The notes beneath the pieces were generated by a model that worked only from the letters and a program-made list of their open reading frames with translations, was not told the origin of the DNA and searched no databases. Shown piece by piece: positions 44,176 through 52,886 of a DNA stretch of 64,000 bases (within the stretch, counting starts at the first letter, position 1; every line of letters begins with the position of its first letter). The stretch is from Alkalicoccus luteus (lineage in GTDB: Bacteria > Bacillota > Bacilli > Bacillales > Salisediminibacteriaceae): assembly GCA_052061695.1 (NCBI GenBank), contig JBPZEY010000005.1; one strand, written 5' to 3'. Made by a program: the position numbers and the translations under genes.

Positions 44176-45450
44176 TCAGCTGCTTTTTTCTTCGTGAGTA
44201 TTTTCCTTCTCTTCGTCAGCACCTGCGGTTTCTCTGCGATCCTGACGAAGGACGACAAGAGAACGGAGTCCGCGCAGTGATAAATTTGTGTTCTCGTCAT
44301 CCGGAATAAACAGGCATCCAATTAAATAATGATCGTTCTCATAAATCGACGCCTGCGCAATTCGCTTTTCGCCGTCGCGGTCTACTACTTCCAGCTTCGC
44401 ATACGCAGAACTCTGTTGCAGCGCTTCGTAAAATGCCGCCTGCGTTTCCACCTGCACACCGTTTGTCTTGACGATGGTTTCGCCCGGCAGAATGTTCAGC
44501 TTCTCAGCAGTCGATCCCGGCAGTACACCAAGCACCGTCAGCCCGTTTTCCCGTGCGGTATAAATGCTGACACTTCTTCGGTCTGCTGCCTCAAACGCCC
44601 ATCCGGCGCTCACACGGCCGAGGAGAACAACGGCGGCGGCTGCGTAAATCATTACCGGCATAAAGAAAGAGGCTGCGAAGAAAACCCCGGTAAGAAGAGC
44701 CGTCACAAACAGTCTCGCTCCAACTCGCTCCGATGCAACATCTGGATAACTAGACTGCGCCTTCACCTGATAGCCGAGCAGAAACGGAATCAGCATAAAG
44801 CCAAACGTTCCGGTCCCTCCGTCAAGCAGCGGCCACCATCCCTGTGAAACAGTTCCTCCCGCTGGAAAGAGCACCACCGCAGGCATCAGCCAAAGGTTCG
44901 ATACGGTGTGAGCCCCGACCATCTTGCCGCGAGGACTATTCTGCAAAAGCGGAGAAGAAGAAGCCGCTGTTCGGAATAAAACGGCTTCAAGCAGCATAAG
45001 CGTTACGAGCAGCACGCCCAAGTGAAGCATATTCACTTCCTGAAGGGACGCAAGCATACCGTTCAGCCAGGCAGAATCGGTGCCGCCGGCTGGTAAAAAG
45101 GGCAAAAGAAGCATAGAAACAGCTGCGGTTACCGTAAAGCTATACCAGGAAGCATGCTGGAACGGCAGCTGGAGCAGCCATACTGCTGTAAACAGCAGCA
45201 GAAGTGCATAGGACAGCTCGACCCCGGTTACGACAAAAACAACCGCTGCAGTGAATCCGGCGATCAGTGCTTTAGGTACCGGTGAAAGCAGTGCACTGAC
45301 AACGTCATGCACCTTCGTATGAAAATGGCGCCTCTCCCGCTTTACGCGTTTTATATGATAAAGAAACAGCCCAAGCACAAATATGTATGTCAGCGGATGC
45401 AGAAACAGTCTGCCAACCGCCGTTAACGCTTCAAGCAAAACGGATCCCAT
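44176..45450 (-). CDS. minJ: MinJ-like PDZ membrane protein
   Basis: 424 aa. About seven or eight transmembrane helices (roughly 10-290) precede a cytoplasmic PDZ domain (about 300-380: GLTVLGVLPGSTAEKLNILPGETIVKTNGVQVETQAAFYEAL) and a short charged tail. In B. subtilis MinJ bridges DivIVA and MinD to keep division at mid-cell; identity is supported by architecture and by its position between ctpB and uvrBA. GGAGGG precedes the ATG. Confidence 0.85.
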   Translation of the reverse strand: MGSVLLEALTAVGRLFLHPLTYIFVLGLFLYHIKRVKRERRHFHTKVHDVVSALLSPVPKALIAGFTAAVVFVVTGVELSYALLLLFTAVWLLQLPFQHASWYSFTVTAAVSMLLLPFLPAGGTDSAWLNGMLASLQEVNMLHLGVLLVTLMLLEAVLFRTAASSSPLLQNSPRGKMVGAHTVSNLWLMPAVVLFPAGGTVSQGWWPLLDGGTGTFGFMLIPFLLGYQVKAQSSYPDVASERVGARLFVTALLTGVFFAASFFMPVMIYAAAAVVLLGRVSAGWAFEAADRRSVSIYTARENGLTVLGVLPGSTAEKLNILPGETIVKTNGVQVETQAAFYEALQQSSAYAKLEVVDRDGEKRIAQASIYENDHYLIGCLFIPDDENTNLSLRGLRSLVVLRQDRRETAGADEEKENTHEEKSS

Positions 45451-45640
45451 GGTGATTCCCTCCTAAACAAACCTGTATATTCTATTCTAAAGGAATTCTT
45501 GGAAAAGAACAGCATTTTTCGATTAACTTTTCGTGTCGTTTCTCACCATTATCCCCATGGATTTTATCAATAATAGTCCGCTTTATACGATCAGGTGAAA
45601 TAACGCATGATGTTCGGGGACACGACGTGATGTGTTCATG

Positions 45641-45673
45641 AAAAAGAGACTCCGGAAGCGGATCCGGAGTCTC
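45641..45673 (-). terminator. terminator of ctpB
   Basis: Minus strand: perfect 11-bp GAGACTCCGGA/TCCGGAGTCTC stem, then TTTTT. The 190 bp to the right (45451-45640) is the minJ promoter region and holds no gene. Confidence 0.9.
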
Positions 45674-45685
45674 CCTTACAATTAT

Positions 45686-47176
45686 TTACTGAGCCTGTTC
45701 CAGCAACAGGTTGAGTGCCTCCTGATACTGAAGATCGTTTTCCTGATCCTGAACGGATTCAATAATCCGTTCCTGAATCGCATCAGCAGTTTCTTCATTG
45801 ATTTCACCGGTTGCCTCAAGTCCCTCGTCTTCCTGGAATGAGCGGACGGCGTCTTCTGTTGCTTCATCAAAATAGCCGTCTGTCCGATCAGTTTCGTAAC
45901 CGAGGCCTGTCAGCATTTCCTGTGCACTTTCGACATGCTCACTGAACATATCGAGTACGAGCGGTTCTTCCGCATCAATCGGCGTGCTGTAGAAATAATC
46001 AGGCTGCTCAACTTCTACGGTCGGACTGACACCTGCCTCATTGATGTCATTGCCGTCTGATGTAAGCCAACGGAAAAGTGTCAGCTTGAGCTGACTGCCG
46101 TCGTCCATCGGCATTGTCTGCTGAACGGTACCTTTGCCGAACGTCGTCGTACCAACGATATCGTGGCCGCCTGCTTCTAGCAGAGCCGCTGCCAGAATTT
46201 CAGATGCAGAGGCACTTCCTTCATTAATTAATCCAACAATTGGATAATCCTTTTCTTCTTCCAGATTGGAAACGTGCCGGGTTCTGTCTCCTTCCCGGTC
46301 CTCGATCTGAACGACTGTTTCTCCACCAGGAATAATCAGGTCTCCAATGTCTTCAACACTTTGCAGATATCCGCCGGGATTACCGCGGACATCGATCATC
46401 AGGCCATCGATGCCTTCTGACTCAAGCTCACCAAGCTCTTCTTCAAACCGTTCAGCTGTATTTTCAGAGAAAGAACGGATTTCAAGAACTCCGATGCTCT
46501 GGCCGTCCTGTTCCACAATGTCTCCGTATACTGTTTCCACCGGAATTTCATCGCGCACAACATCGACGTCCATATAGTCCGACATTCCGGGACGGTCTAT
46601 CGTCAGCGTGACCGTCGTTCCTTTTTCCCCGCGAATTTTCAGTACGGCATCATAAAGCGAAAGTCCTTCTATATCTTCTCCATCAATTTCGATAATCTGA
46701 TCATTTGGCCGAAGTCCTGCATCTTCCGCCGGCGAATCGCGAAATGGTGCCACGATCGTAACACGGCCGTCTGTCATGCTGACTTCTGCCCCAATCCCTT
46801 CAAATGACGATTCCAGTGAGTTCATAAATTCCTCAGCGGTTGATTCATTCATAAAGTCAGAAAAAGGATCATCTAACGTTTCAATCATTCCGGAGATGGC
46901 CCCTTCGATAAGCTGCTGCTCATCTACATCTTCCAGATATGTGTCAAGAATCATTTCCATCGCACGCTGTATCTGATCATCATCCGGCTCGGAACCGGTG
47001 CTTTCGGTGCTGCCCTGGCTGCTGTCATCATCACTTTCGGCAGATGCCTGCTCGGATGTATTTTCCTGCGGTGCCGCTTCCTGATTGTCTGAAACAGACA
47101 GATATGCAAACATACCGCCCGCACCGATTAACAGTGCGAGAACAAATACGACCGGCAGAAATATTCGATTGTTCAT
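45686..47176 (-). CDS. ctpB: C-terminal processing serine protease (S41), CtpB type
   Basis: 496 aa exported protease anchored by one N-terminal helix (6-27). Then an acidic low-complexity linker (30-65), PDZ domain (about 120-200), S41 catalytic core with Ser323 in EGSASASEI and Lys348 in FGKGTVQ, and a C-terminal peptidoglycan-binding domain (about 410-465). B. subtilis CtpB cleaves SpoIVFA to signal sigma-K activation; no substrate can be assigned here. The marked acidity of the exported part fits a halophile. Confidence 0.93.
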   Translation of the reverse strand: MNNRIFLPVVFVLALLIGAGGMFAYLSVSDNQEAAPQENTSEQASAESDDDSSQGSTESTGSEPDDDQIQRAMEMILDTYLEDVDEQQLIEGAISGMIETLDDPFSDFMNESTAEEFMNSLESSFEGIGAEVSMTDGRVTIVAPFRDSPAEDAGLRPNDQIIEIDGEDIEGLSLYDAVLKIRGEKGTTVTLTIDRPGMSDYMDVDVVRDEIPVETVYGDIVEQDGQSIGVLEIRSFSENTAERFEEELGELESEGIDGLMIDVRGNPGGYLQSVEDIGDLIIPGGETVVQIEDREGDRTRHVSNLEEEKDYPIVGLINEGSASASEILAAALLEAGGHDIVGTTTFGKGTVQQTMPMDDGSQLKLTLFRWLTSDGNDINEAGVSPTVEVEQPDYFYSTPIDAEEPLVLDMFSEHVESAQEMLTGLGYETDRTDGYFDEATEDAVRSFQEDEGLEATGEINEETADAIQERIIESVQDQENDLQYQEALNLLLEQAQ

Positions 47177-47322
47177 ATTCCCACCCCATTCATAGAGAAA
47201 ATGTCTTCCCCCTGATCGATCAGGTATTGTCTACAATCATAACAGAATCCACTTAAAAATTGAAAGAAAGCAAAAACCGTTACATAATATTTCACAGCGA
47301 TGAAAGCAAGCAATCATATGTT

Positions 47323-47357
47323 AAAAAACGAGAACATCCCATAATCGGGACGTTCTC
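47323..47357 (-). terminator. terminator of the DUF2500 gene
   Basis: Minus strand: GAGAACGTCCC/GGGATGTTCTC stem followed by G and TTTTTT. Confidence 0.88.
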
Positions 47358-47364
47358 AGCTGAA

Positions 47365-47733
47365 TCAAGCAGAGAAATGATGCATGAACGAAACGACTCT
47401 TGTTCCTTGAAGAACTGCCGTTCCTTTCTCTCCCTCTTTTATTTGAGCATCGAGCCTGCTGCTTACACGATATTCCTGCCTGCTCTCATCACTGAATTGC
47501 AATGTGACAAAATACGTTCTTTTCACCTGGCTTCTTCCAACTGAGAAACCGCCTCCACTCCGGCCCGGACTTGTTCGACGTTTCGATTCCTTTCGTTTGG
47601 ATACTATGCGGACGTTCCAGGATTCTTCTGGCTGTTTATTGTTTTCCAGCCACTCTTTCAGCCGACTCCCATTCCTAATCAAAGCAACTCCTGCGAAAAT
47701 GGCAGCAAGTAAGGCAATGATTATACCATCCAT
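47365..47733 (-). CDS. DUF2500 family membrane-anchored protein
   Basis: 122 aa. One N-terminal transmembrane helix (GIIIALLAAIFAGVALI), a basic Ser/Gly-rich linker (about 50-72), then the DUF2500 core YFVTLQFSDESRQEYRVSSRLDAQIKEGEKGTAVLQGTRVVSF. The family is found in many bacteria (YhhM in E. coli) with no known function. ATG at 47733 follows AAGGAGGG. Single gene between ctpB and the M23 hydrolase. Confidence 0.82.
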   Translation of the reverse strand: MDGIIIALLAAIFAGVALIRNGSRLKEWLENNKQPEESWNVRIVSKRKESKRRTSPGRSGGGFSVGRSQVKRTYFVTLQFSDESRQEYRVSSRLDAQIKEGEKGTAVLQGTRVVSFMHHFSA

Positions 47734-47831
47734 GCATATCCCTCCTTCGTACATTTACGTAAAGCTGCTTTTTAACGTTTCACCAGCTTACACAAAAGGG
47801 AGCCCCTTTGAAATGAAAGAAGAGGATCAAC

Positions 47832-47863
47832 AAAATACCGCCCGGCATGAGAGCCGGACGGCG
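47832..47863 (-). terminator. terminator of the M23 hydrolase gene
   Basis: Minus strand: GCCGTCCGGC/GCCGGGCGGT stem with a 6-nt loop followed by a short ATTTTG tail. The T-run is weak. Confidence 0.6.
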
Positions 47864-47884
47864 AAATAGTGGATTCAAGTTTAG

Positions 47885-49492
47885 TTATGGAAGATACGAT
47901 GCCGGATTGACGGCAGATGAACCGCCGGCATATCCCCCGGGGTGAACCTCAAAGTGCAGGTGTACACCAGTTGAAACTCCGGTGGTTCCCATTGTGGCAA
48001 TCACTTCGCCGCGGCCGACACGGTCCCCTGCCGACACGTTCATCGAAGCCAGATGTGCGTAAAGCGTCGCGTACGTCTGTCCATTAATGACATGTGTCAC
48101 GACAACGGTGTTTCCATAACCGCCCATCCATCCTGCAGAAGATACGGTTCCGCTTTCTGCAGCATAAATATTTGTGCCGCCGTCACTGCCATAATCGATT
48201 CCGCGGTGCGGCCGGACATCTCCGTGCACCGGATGGCGCCGGTTTGGATTAAATCCTGATGTAACACGTCCGTCTGCCGGGCGGTGGAACGTCGCTGATC
48301 CGGATGATGGTGCAGCTTGCTCCGATGAAGTACTTTCCGAAGAGCCAGAGCCGGACGAGCTTTCAGAGCTGCTAACAGAAGAACTGGAGCTGCTTGAGCT
48401 GTTTGAGCTGCTGGAACTGCCGGAACTGCTTGAACTGCTTGAACTGCTTGAACTGCTGGACGAGCTTTCAGAACCGGATGAAGCAGCTACCTGTGTTTCT
48501 TCCTCTTCTTCCTGCTGGCGACGCTCTTCTTCTTCACGACGTTCCTGCTCGCGCTGGCGTTCTGCTTCTTCCTCTTCTTCTGCCTGGCGCTGCTCCTCAG
48601 CAGCTCGCTGACGCTCTTCTTCTTCGCGCTGGCGCCGCTCTTCTTCCTCGCGCTGGCGCCGCTCTTCTTCCTCACGTGCGCGTCGCTCTTCTTCTAAGCG
48701 TCGTTCCTCTTCGATCCGACGCTGCTCTTCTTCCCATTCTGTCAGCTCCTGCTCGGCAGCGGCTTCCTGGGCAGCAAGAAATTCTGTTTCTTCTTCAAGT
48801 GAGAACAGACTGTCTTCCAACACATACCCTCGTTCTGCCAGTTCTTCTAAAAGCGTATCTTTCTCCGCTGTCTGTGCTTCCAATGAAGCCTGAAGAGACT
48901 GAAGCTCTGCCATCTGCGTTTCTAACGCTTCCAGCTGCTCCTCCAGCTCTGCTGTGGCACGTTCCAGCGTTTCCATATCTGCTATGTGTTCATCGAGAAT
49001 CTCCCGGTCCTGGGAGGCTATGTTATGAAGCGTCGACACCCGTTCAAGCAGATCGCCAAAGCTTTGTGCGCCTAAAATCACTTCAATGTAGCGGACAGAA
49101 CCGCCGGACTGATGCATGGAGCGTACGCGCTCCTTGAGCACGTCATCCCGCTCGTCAATCCGGATTTCGGTTTCTTCGATTTCTTCCCGAAGCTCCTCTG
49201 TCCGATCGGTTGTCGTATCAATTTCTCCCTGCTTCTCGTTCATCTTACCTGCAGTTTCACTCATTTGTTCATCGAGGTCCCGAATGTCTGTCTGCACTTC
49301 GCCTATTTCACGTTCGACTTCATCCAATTCCTCTTCTGTCTGCTCTGCTTCCCGTTCCGTTTCCTGCTGCTGTTCCCGGTACTCTTCGATCTGTTCCTCC
49401 AGCTCGTCGCCGGTGTTGTCTGCAAAGGCAACACCGGGAGAGAGAAGGAGCAGGCCGGCAGAGAAACCAAGCAGCGTTTTTCGAATCAGCAT
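47885..49492 (-). CDS. Coiled-coil M23 murein hydrolase (EnvC/PcsB-like architecture)
   Basis: 535 aa exported protein. Signal peptide 1-24 (LLGFSAGLLLLSPGVAFA), long coiled coil (about 25-330) ending in tandem E/R-rich octads, a polyserine linker (about 335-390), and a C-terminal M23 LytM domain with HRGIDYGSDGG and HLHFEVHPGG metal motifs. It lies immediately downstream of ftsX. In other bacteria FtsEX gates a coiled-coil hydrolase (EnvC, PcsB, CwlO), so this is the likely FtsEX partner. ATG at 49492 has AGGGG 8 nt upstream. Confidence 0.9.
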   Translation of the reverse strand: MLIRKTLLGFSAGLLLLSPGVAFADNTGDELEEQIEEYREQQQETEREAEQTEEELDEVEREIGEVQTDIRDLDEQMSETAGKMNEKQGEIDTTTDRTEELREEIEETEIRIDERDDVLKERVRSMHQSGGSVRYIEVILGAQSFGDLLERVSTLHNIASQDREILDEHIADMETLERATAELEEQLEALETQMAELQSLQASLEAQTAEKDTLLEELAERGYVLEDSLFSLEEETEFLAAQEAAAEQELTEWEEEQRRIEEERRLEEERRAREEEERRQREEEERRQREEEERQRAAEEQRQAEEEEEAERQREQERREEEERRQQEEEEETQVAASSGSESSSSSSSSSSSSSSSGSSSSSNSSSSSSSSVSSSESSSGSGSSESTSSEQAAPSSGSATFHRPADGRVTSGFNPNRRHPVHGDVRPHRGIDYGSDGGTNIYAAESGTVSSAGWMGGYGNTVVVTHVINGQTYATLYAHLASMNVSAGDRVGRGEVIATMGTTGVSTGVHLHFEVHPGGYAGGSSAVNPASYLP

Positions 49493-49526
49493 CTGCACTG
49501 CCCCTTTTATTAGTAGATTGTATGCG

Positions 49527-50420
49527 TTATATACGAAGGAATTTTCTTACGCTCATCAGGCTTCCCCATACTCCAACGACTGCTCCGATTACAAGCAGCA
49601 GAATGGAAGTCTGCAAAATCAGCGGATTAGCCGGAAGGAAGTTAAAGAACTCCAGTCCCGTCGCCGTTCCGATCGAATCATAAAAGCGCTGATAGCCATA
49701 AGTCAGCAGTATAATCGGTATTGCTGCTCCGAACACACCCAGCAGCAGTCCCTCTATAAAGAACGGCCAGCGGATGAAGCTGTTCGTCGCACCTACAAGC
49801 TTCATAATTTGTATTTCTGTCTTACGTGCCATGATTGTCAGCTTAATCGTGTTAGCAATCAAGAAGACGGCTGTAAAAAGCAGCCCTACAATCAGCACCA
49901 AACCGACAATTCGCACGAAGTCGGTTGCCGCAAACAGCTGTTCAAAAATATCAGAGCCGTATTCAATATCATCCACGTAGCTTAATGCATCAATTTCCTC
50001 AGCTACAAGTTCTGTATCCTGAGGATCCGCAGCCTGTACGACAAAAACATCATTCAGCGGATTTTCATCCCTCAGATTTTCAAAATAATCTCCTTGTTCG
50101 CCGAGACTTTCAATGAAGTTTTCCAGTCCTTCATCTCTCGGAATAAATTCAATATCCTCGACCTGATGGATGGTGCCGATTGATTCCTCGAGCTCCTCCT
50201 GTTCGGCCGCTTCTGCTTCGCGGTCTACGAAGACCCGGACTTCCACATCGCTCTCAAGAGAATCCGCAAAGTGATTAACGTTTAAAATAACCATGAGAAA
50301 GGCACCGACAACGAGCAGCATAACCGTTACGGCACTGACAGAAGCAAACGTCATCCAGCCATTGCGGACGATATTCTTTCCGCCTTCTTTTATGTGACGG
50401 CCGACCGTTCTAGCTTTCAT
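49527..50420 (-). CDS. ftsX: Cell division protein FtsX
   Basis: 297 aa permease-like protein with four transmembrane helices and a large external loop between the first two (about 55-170). The C-terminal FtsX/MacB domain has LGVFGAAIPIILLTYGY. With FtsE it transmits ATP hydrolysis across the membrane to a hydrolase. The start (50420) overlaps the ftsE stop by 11 bp. Confidence 0.96.
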   Translation of the reverse strand: MKARTVGRHIKEGGKNIVRNGWMTFASVSAVTVMLLVVGAFLMVILNVNHFADSLESDVEVRVFVDREAEAAEQEELEESIGTIHQVEDIEFIPRDEGLENFIESLGEQGDYFENLRDENPLNDVFVVQAADPQDTELVAEEIDALSYVDDIEYGSDIFEQLFAATDFVRIVGLVLIVGLLFTAVFLIANTIKLTIMARKTEIQIMKLVGATNSFIRWPFFIEGLLLGVFGAAIPIILLTYGYQRFYDSIGTATGLEFFNFLPANPLILQTSILLLVIGAVVGVWGSLMSVRKFLRI

Positions 50421-51096
50421 AGCCGTACGACCCCCTAACTTCATCACGGGAGATCCGGCCGCCTTCGATAGCGATAACGCGCTTTCGCATATTGTTTACG
50501 ATGCTGCGGTTGTGTGTCGCCATCACGACCGTCGTACCGCGTTCATTGATCTCTTCAAGAATATGCATGATTTCCCAAGATGTATCCGGATCGAGGTTTC
50601 CAGTCGGCTCATCTGCAATCAATACAGCCGGACTGTTCACAATCGCCCTCGCAATAGCGACGCGCTGCTGTTCTCCTCCAGAAAGCTCATGCGGCATAAA
50701 CCGCGCTTTATTTTTTAAGCGTACGATATCGAGAACATTCATGACACGCTTGCGGATATCGTCTCGTCCCGCTTCGATAACCTCCATCGCAAACGCAACG
50801 TTTTCAAACACCGTCATTGATGGAAGCAGCTTGAAATCCTGGAACACGACGCCGATATCACGCCGCAGATAAGGAACATGACGTTCTTTCATCAGCCGCA
50901 GATTCTGGCTGTTAATTAAAATGTCGCCCCGTGTCGGTCGCTCCTCCCGGTACATCATTTTTATAAACGTTGATTTTCCTGCGCCACTCGGTCCCACTAC
51001 ATAAACAAATTCGCCTTTTTGTATGTATACCGTTAATCCGTTGACCGCCATGACGCCATTCGGATATGTTTTCCAGACGTCTTTCATTTCGATCAA
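50410..51096 (-). CDS. ftsE: Cell division ATP-binding protein FtsE
   Basis: 228 aa ABC ATPase. FVYVVGPSGAGKSTFIKMMYREERPT (Walker A 36-43), signature LSGGEQQRVAIARA, Walker B VLIADEPTGNLDP. TTG start at 51096, giving MIEMKDVWKTYPNG, which matches the usual FtsE N-terminus. Head of the ftsE-ftsX-M23 run. Confidence 0.97.
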   Translation of the reverse strand: MIEMKDVWKTYPNGVMAVNGLTVYIQKGEFVYVVGPSGAGKSTFIKMMYREERPTRGDILINSQNLRLMKERHVPYLRRDIGVVFQDFKLLPSMTVFENVAFAMEVIEAGRDDIRKRVMNVLDIVRLKNKARFMPHELSGGEQQRVAIARAIVNSPAVLIADEPTGNLDPDTSWEIMHILEEINERGTTVVMATHNRSIVNNMRKRVIAIEGGRISRDEVRGSYGYES

Positions 51097-51195
51097 AATG
51101 CATCACTTCCCACTGTATAAAGTCCCGTTTTCCCCTATCACAAAGCACTACGTTTGTCGTTCTATGTCGAATTTCTCGAATTCGTCAACTTCGCT

Positions 51196-51204
51196 ATTAT
51201 ACCA
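51196..51204 (-). promoter_or_regulatory. extended -10 promoter of ftsE
   Basis: Minus strand: TGGTATAAT, an extended -10, about 100 bp upstream of the TTG. The -35 position is a weak T-rich stretch. Confidence 0.6.
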
Positions 51205-51260
51205 CGAAGCGTTTTTAAAAAAAGCTTCAGGAAGTTTACAATTTCATTTCAAAACACAAC

Positions 51261-51303
51261 AAAAAGAGCATCTGAACGGGTCATGCCGTTTTATCAGATG
51301 CTC
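51261..51303 (-). terminator. terminator of cccB
   Basis: Minus strand: 10-bp GAGCATCTGA/TCAGATGCTC stem, 18-nt loop, TTTTTG. Confidence 0.85.
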
Positions 51304-51333
51304 TCTTCACATATGTGTTTGCTGACTGCCGTA

Positions 51334-51708
51334 TTATCCCTGGTCTTCCACCCATGCTGCTACGTCTTCAGCGTCATCGCCTTCAACGAGATCAGCAGGC
51401 ATGCTTCCAGGACCTTCCTGAATCGCACTAAGCACCTCATCGAAGGAATATCCTTCAAGTGCTGGTCCTGTTCCGCCTTCCAGCTCACCGCCGTGGCAGG
51501 AAGCACAGTTACCCTGATAAAGCTCTTCCCCGTTTGCGAGATCGTACTCTCCATCGTCTCCGCCGTTGTTGTTGTCAGCAGCTTCTTCGTTCGTGTTGTT
51601 AGCGTTGTTGTCTGCCGGATCGTTGGCAGGTTCGTTGTCTCCGCCGTTGTCTCCACATGCTGCAAGCAGCAGGGAAGCAGCAAAGAGACCTGCAACCATT
51701 TTCTTCAT
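51334..51708 (-). CDS. cccB: Cytochrome c-551 lipoprotein (CccB-like)
   Basis: 124 aa. Lipobox LLAAC (Cys18), an acidic Asn/Asp-rich linker of about 40 residues, then a single class-I cytochrome c domain with heme motif CASCH (68-72) and candidate Met ligand in GSMP. It is a membrane-tethered electron carrier on the outer face. ATG at 51708 has GAGGGG upstream. Position upstream of ftsE and downstream of yitT-like/prfB matches B. subtilis cccB. Confidence 0.93.
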   Translation of the reverse strand: MKKMVAGLFAASLLLAACGDNGGDNEPANDPADNNANNTNEEAADNNNGGDDGEYDLANGEELYQGNCASCHGGELEGGTGPALEGYSFDEVLSAIQEGPGSMPADLVEGDDAEDVAAWVEDQG

Positions 51709-51787
51709 ACATTCCCCTCCTCGAATTAAAAAATAACAAAAAGAACTGGCAGGATATAGAAATCCCGTCTTAACCATTATAACCGAT

Positions 51788-52684
51788 TCAGCGTCTTTTG
51801 AAACCTTCTCCGAGAACTTCAGACGTATCGCTTACGATTACGAACGCACTGGGATCAATAGTCCGTACGAGCTGTTTCAGTTTCGTCACTTCATTGCGAC
51901 CGACGACGCAGAGAAGCACAGGACGATCGTGGTTTGTATACCCACCGTAGCCAGCCAGCTTCGTTACGCCCCGGTCCACTTGCGTCAGCAGCCCCTGCTT
52001 CACTTCCTCTTCGTATTGGGAAATGATCATGACCATTTTCGAGTACCCGAAGCCAATCTGGACGATGTCAATTGTCTTACCTGTAATGAACAACGCGATC
52101 AGTGCATAAAGTGCAAACTCAAATCCAAAGATAAACGCGGATGACGTAACGACGAGCCCGTCCATGACGAAGACGCACGCTCCGAGTGACATTCCTGTAT
52201 ATTTATTAATGATCTGAGCGGCAAGGTCCGTTCCGCCGGTGGATGAATTCGACCGGAAGACGATCCCAAGTCCGACACCGACACCGACGCCTCCCATAAT
52301 GGAGGCGAGAAGCGGGTCCGTCGTAGCCGGCTCCCAGTTCCTCGTCAAATACACGACGTATGGCAGAAACAGCGTGCCGATCAGAGTTTTTCCCCCGTAA
52401 AACAAACTGCCGCTGATGCTTCCGCCGAGTAGCAGAACACCCGCAACAAATAGAGGAATGTTAAAGGCCCACTGCGTGTAGGCCGGCTCAAAGCCGAAGA
52501 CGTGTAAAAACAGCGTCGAAATACCGGCTACGCCGCCGGATGCAATCTGATTCGGCAGCAGGAATAAGTTAAACGCAATCGCGACGATTGCCGCTCCGAC
52601 TAATACGTGGCCAATTTCGAACACCGCTCTTGTAAACGGAGTTCGCGGCGCGGCTGTCCCGCGCCGGTTCATTTTTTTCATCAT
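51788..52684 (-). CDS. YitT family membrane protein (DUF2179)
   Basis: 298 aa with about five to six transmembrane helices (35-195) and a C-terminal cytoplasmic DUF2179 domain (about 210-295: GYSKMVMIISQYEEEVKQGLLTQVDRGVTKL...). Synteny (between cccB and prfB) corresponds to B. subtilis yvjA. Function unknown; often described as transporter-like. Confidence 0.88.
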   Translation of the reverse strand: MMKKMNRRGTAAPRTPFTRAVFEIGHVLVGAAIVAIAFNLFLLPNQIASGGVAGISTLFLHVFGFEPAYTQWAFNIPLFVAGVLLLGGSISGSLFYGGKTLIGTLFLPYVVYLTRNWEPATTDPLLASIMGGVGVGVGLGIVFRSNSSTGGTDLAAQIINKYTGMSLGACVFVMDGLVVTSSAFIFGFEFALYALIALFITGKTIDIVQIGFGYSKMVMIISQYEEEVKQGLLTQVDRGVTKLAGYGGYTNHDRPVLLCVVGRNEVTKLKQLVRTIDPSAFVIVSDTSEVLGEGFKRR

Positions 52685-52844
52685 ATGTATACGCCCCCGT
52701 CAGCAAAATCCTTCCGTAGTATATCACCAGTGGAAATGCTTGTAAACGCGGCTCCGCTAACGCTTTAACACGTTGTAGCAATATCTGCTGGCTGCAGGCG
52801 GACCTCGTTCTTCTTTTGCTTATCAGGGGCGAATCTGCACAAAC

Positions 52845-52875
52845 AAAAAGCACCGGAATCATCTGCTCCGGTGCT
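52845..52875 (-). terminator. terminator of prfB
   Basis: Minus strand: GCACCGGA/TCCGGTGC stem, 9-nt loop, TTTTTG, 11 bp after the prfB stop codon. Confidence 0.85.
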
Positions 52876-52886
52876 CTCCTGCTTTC

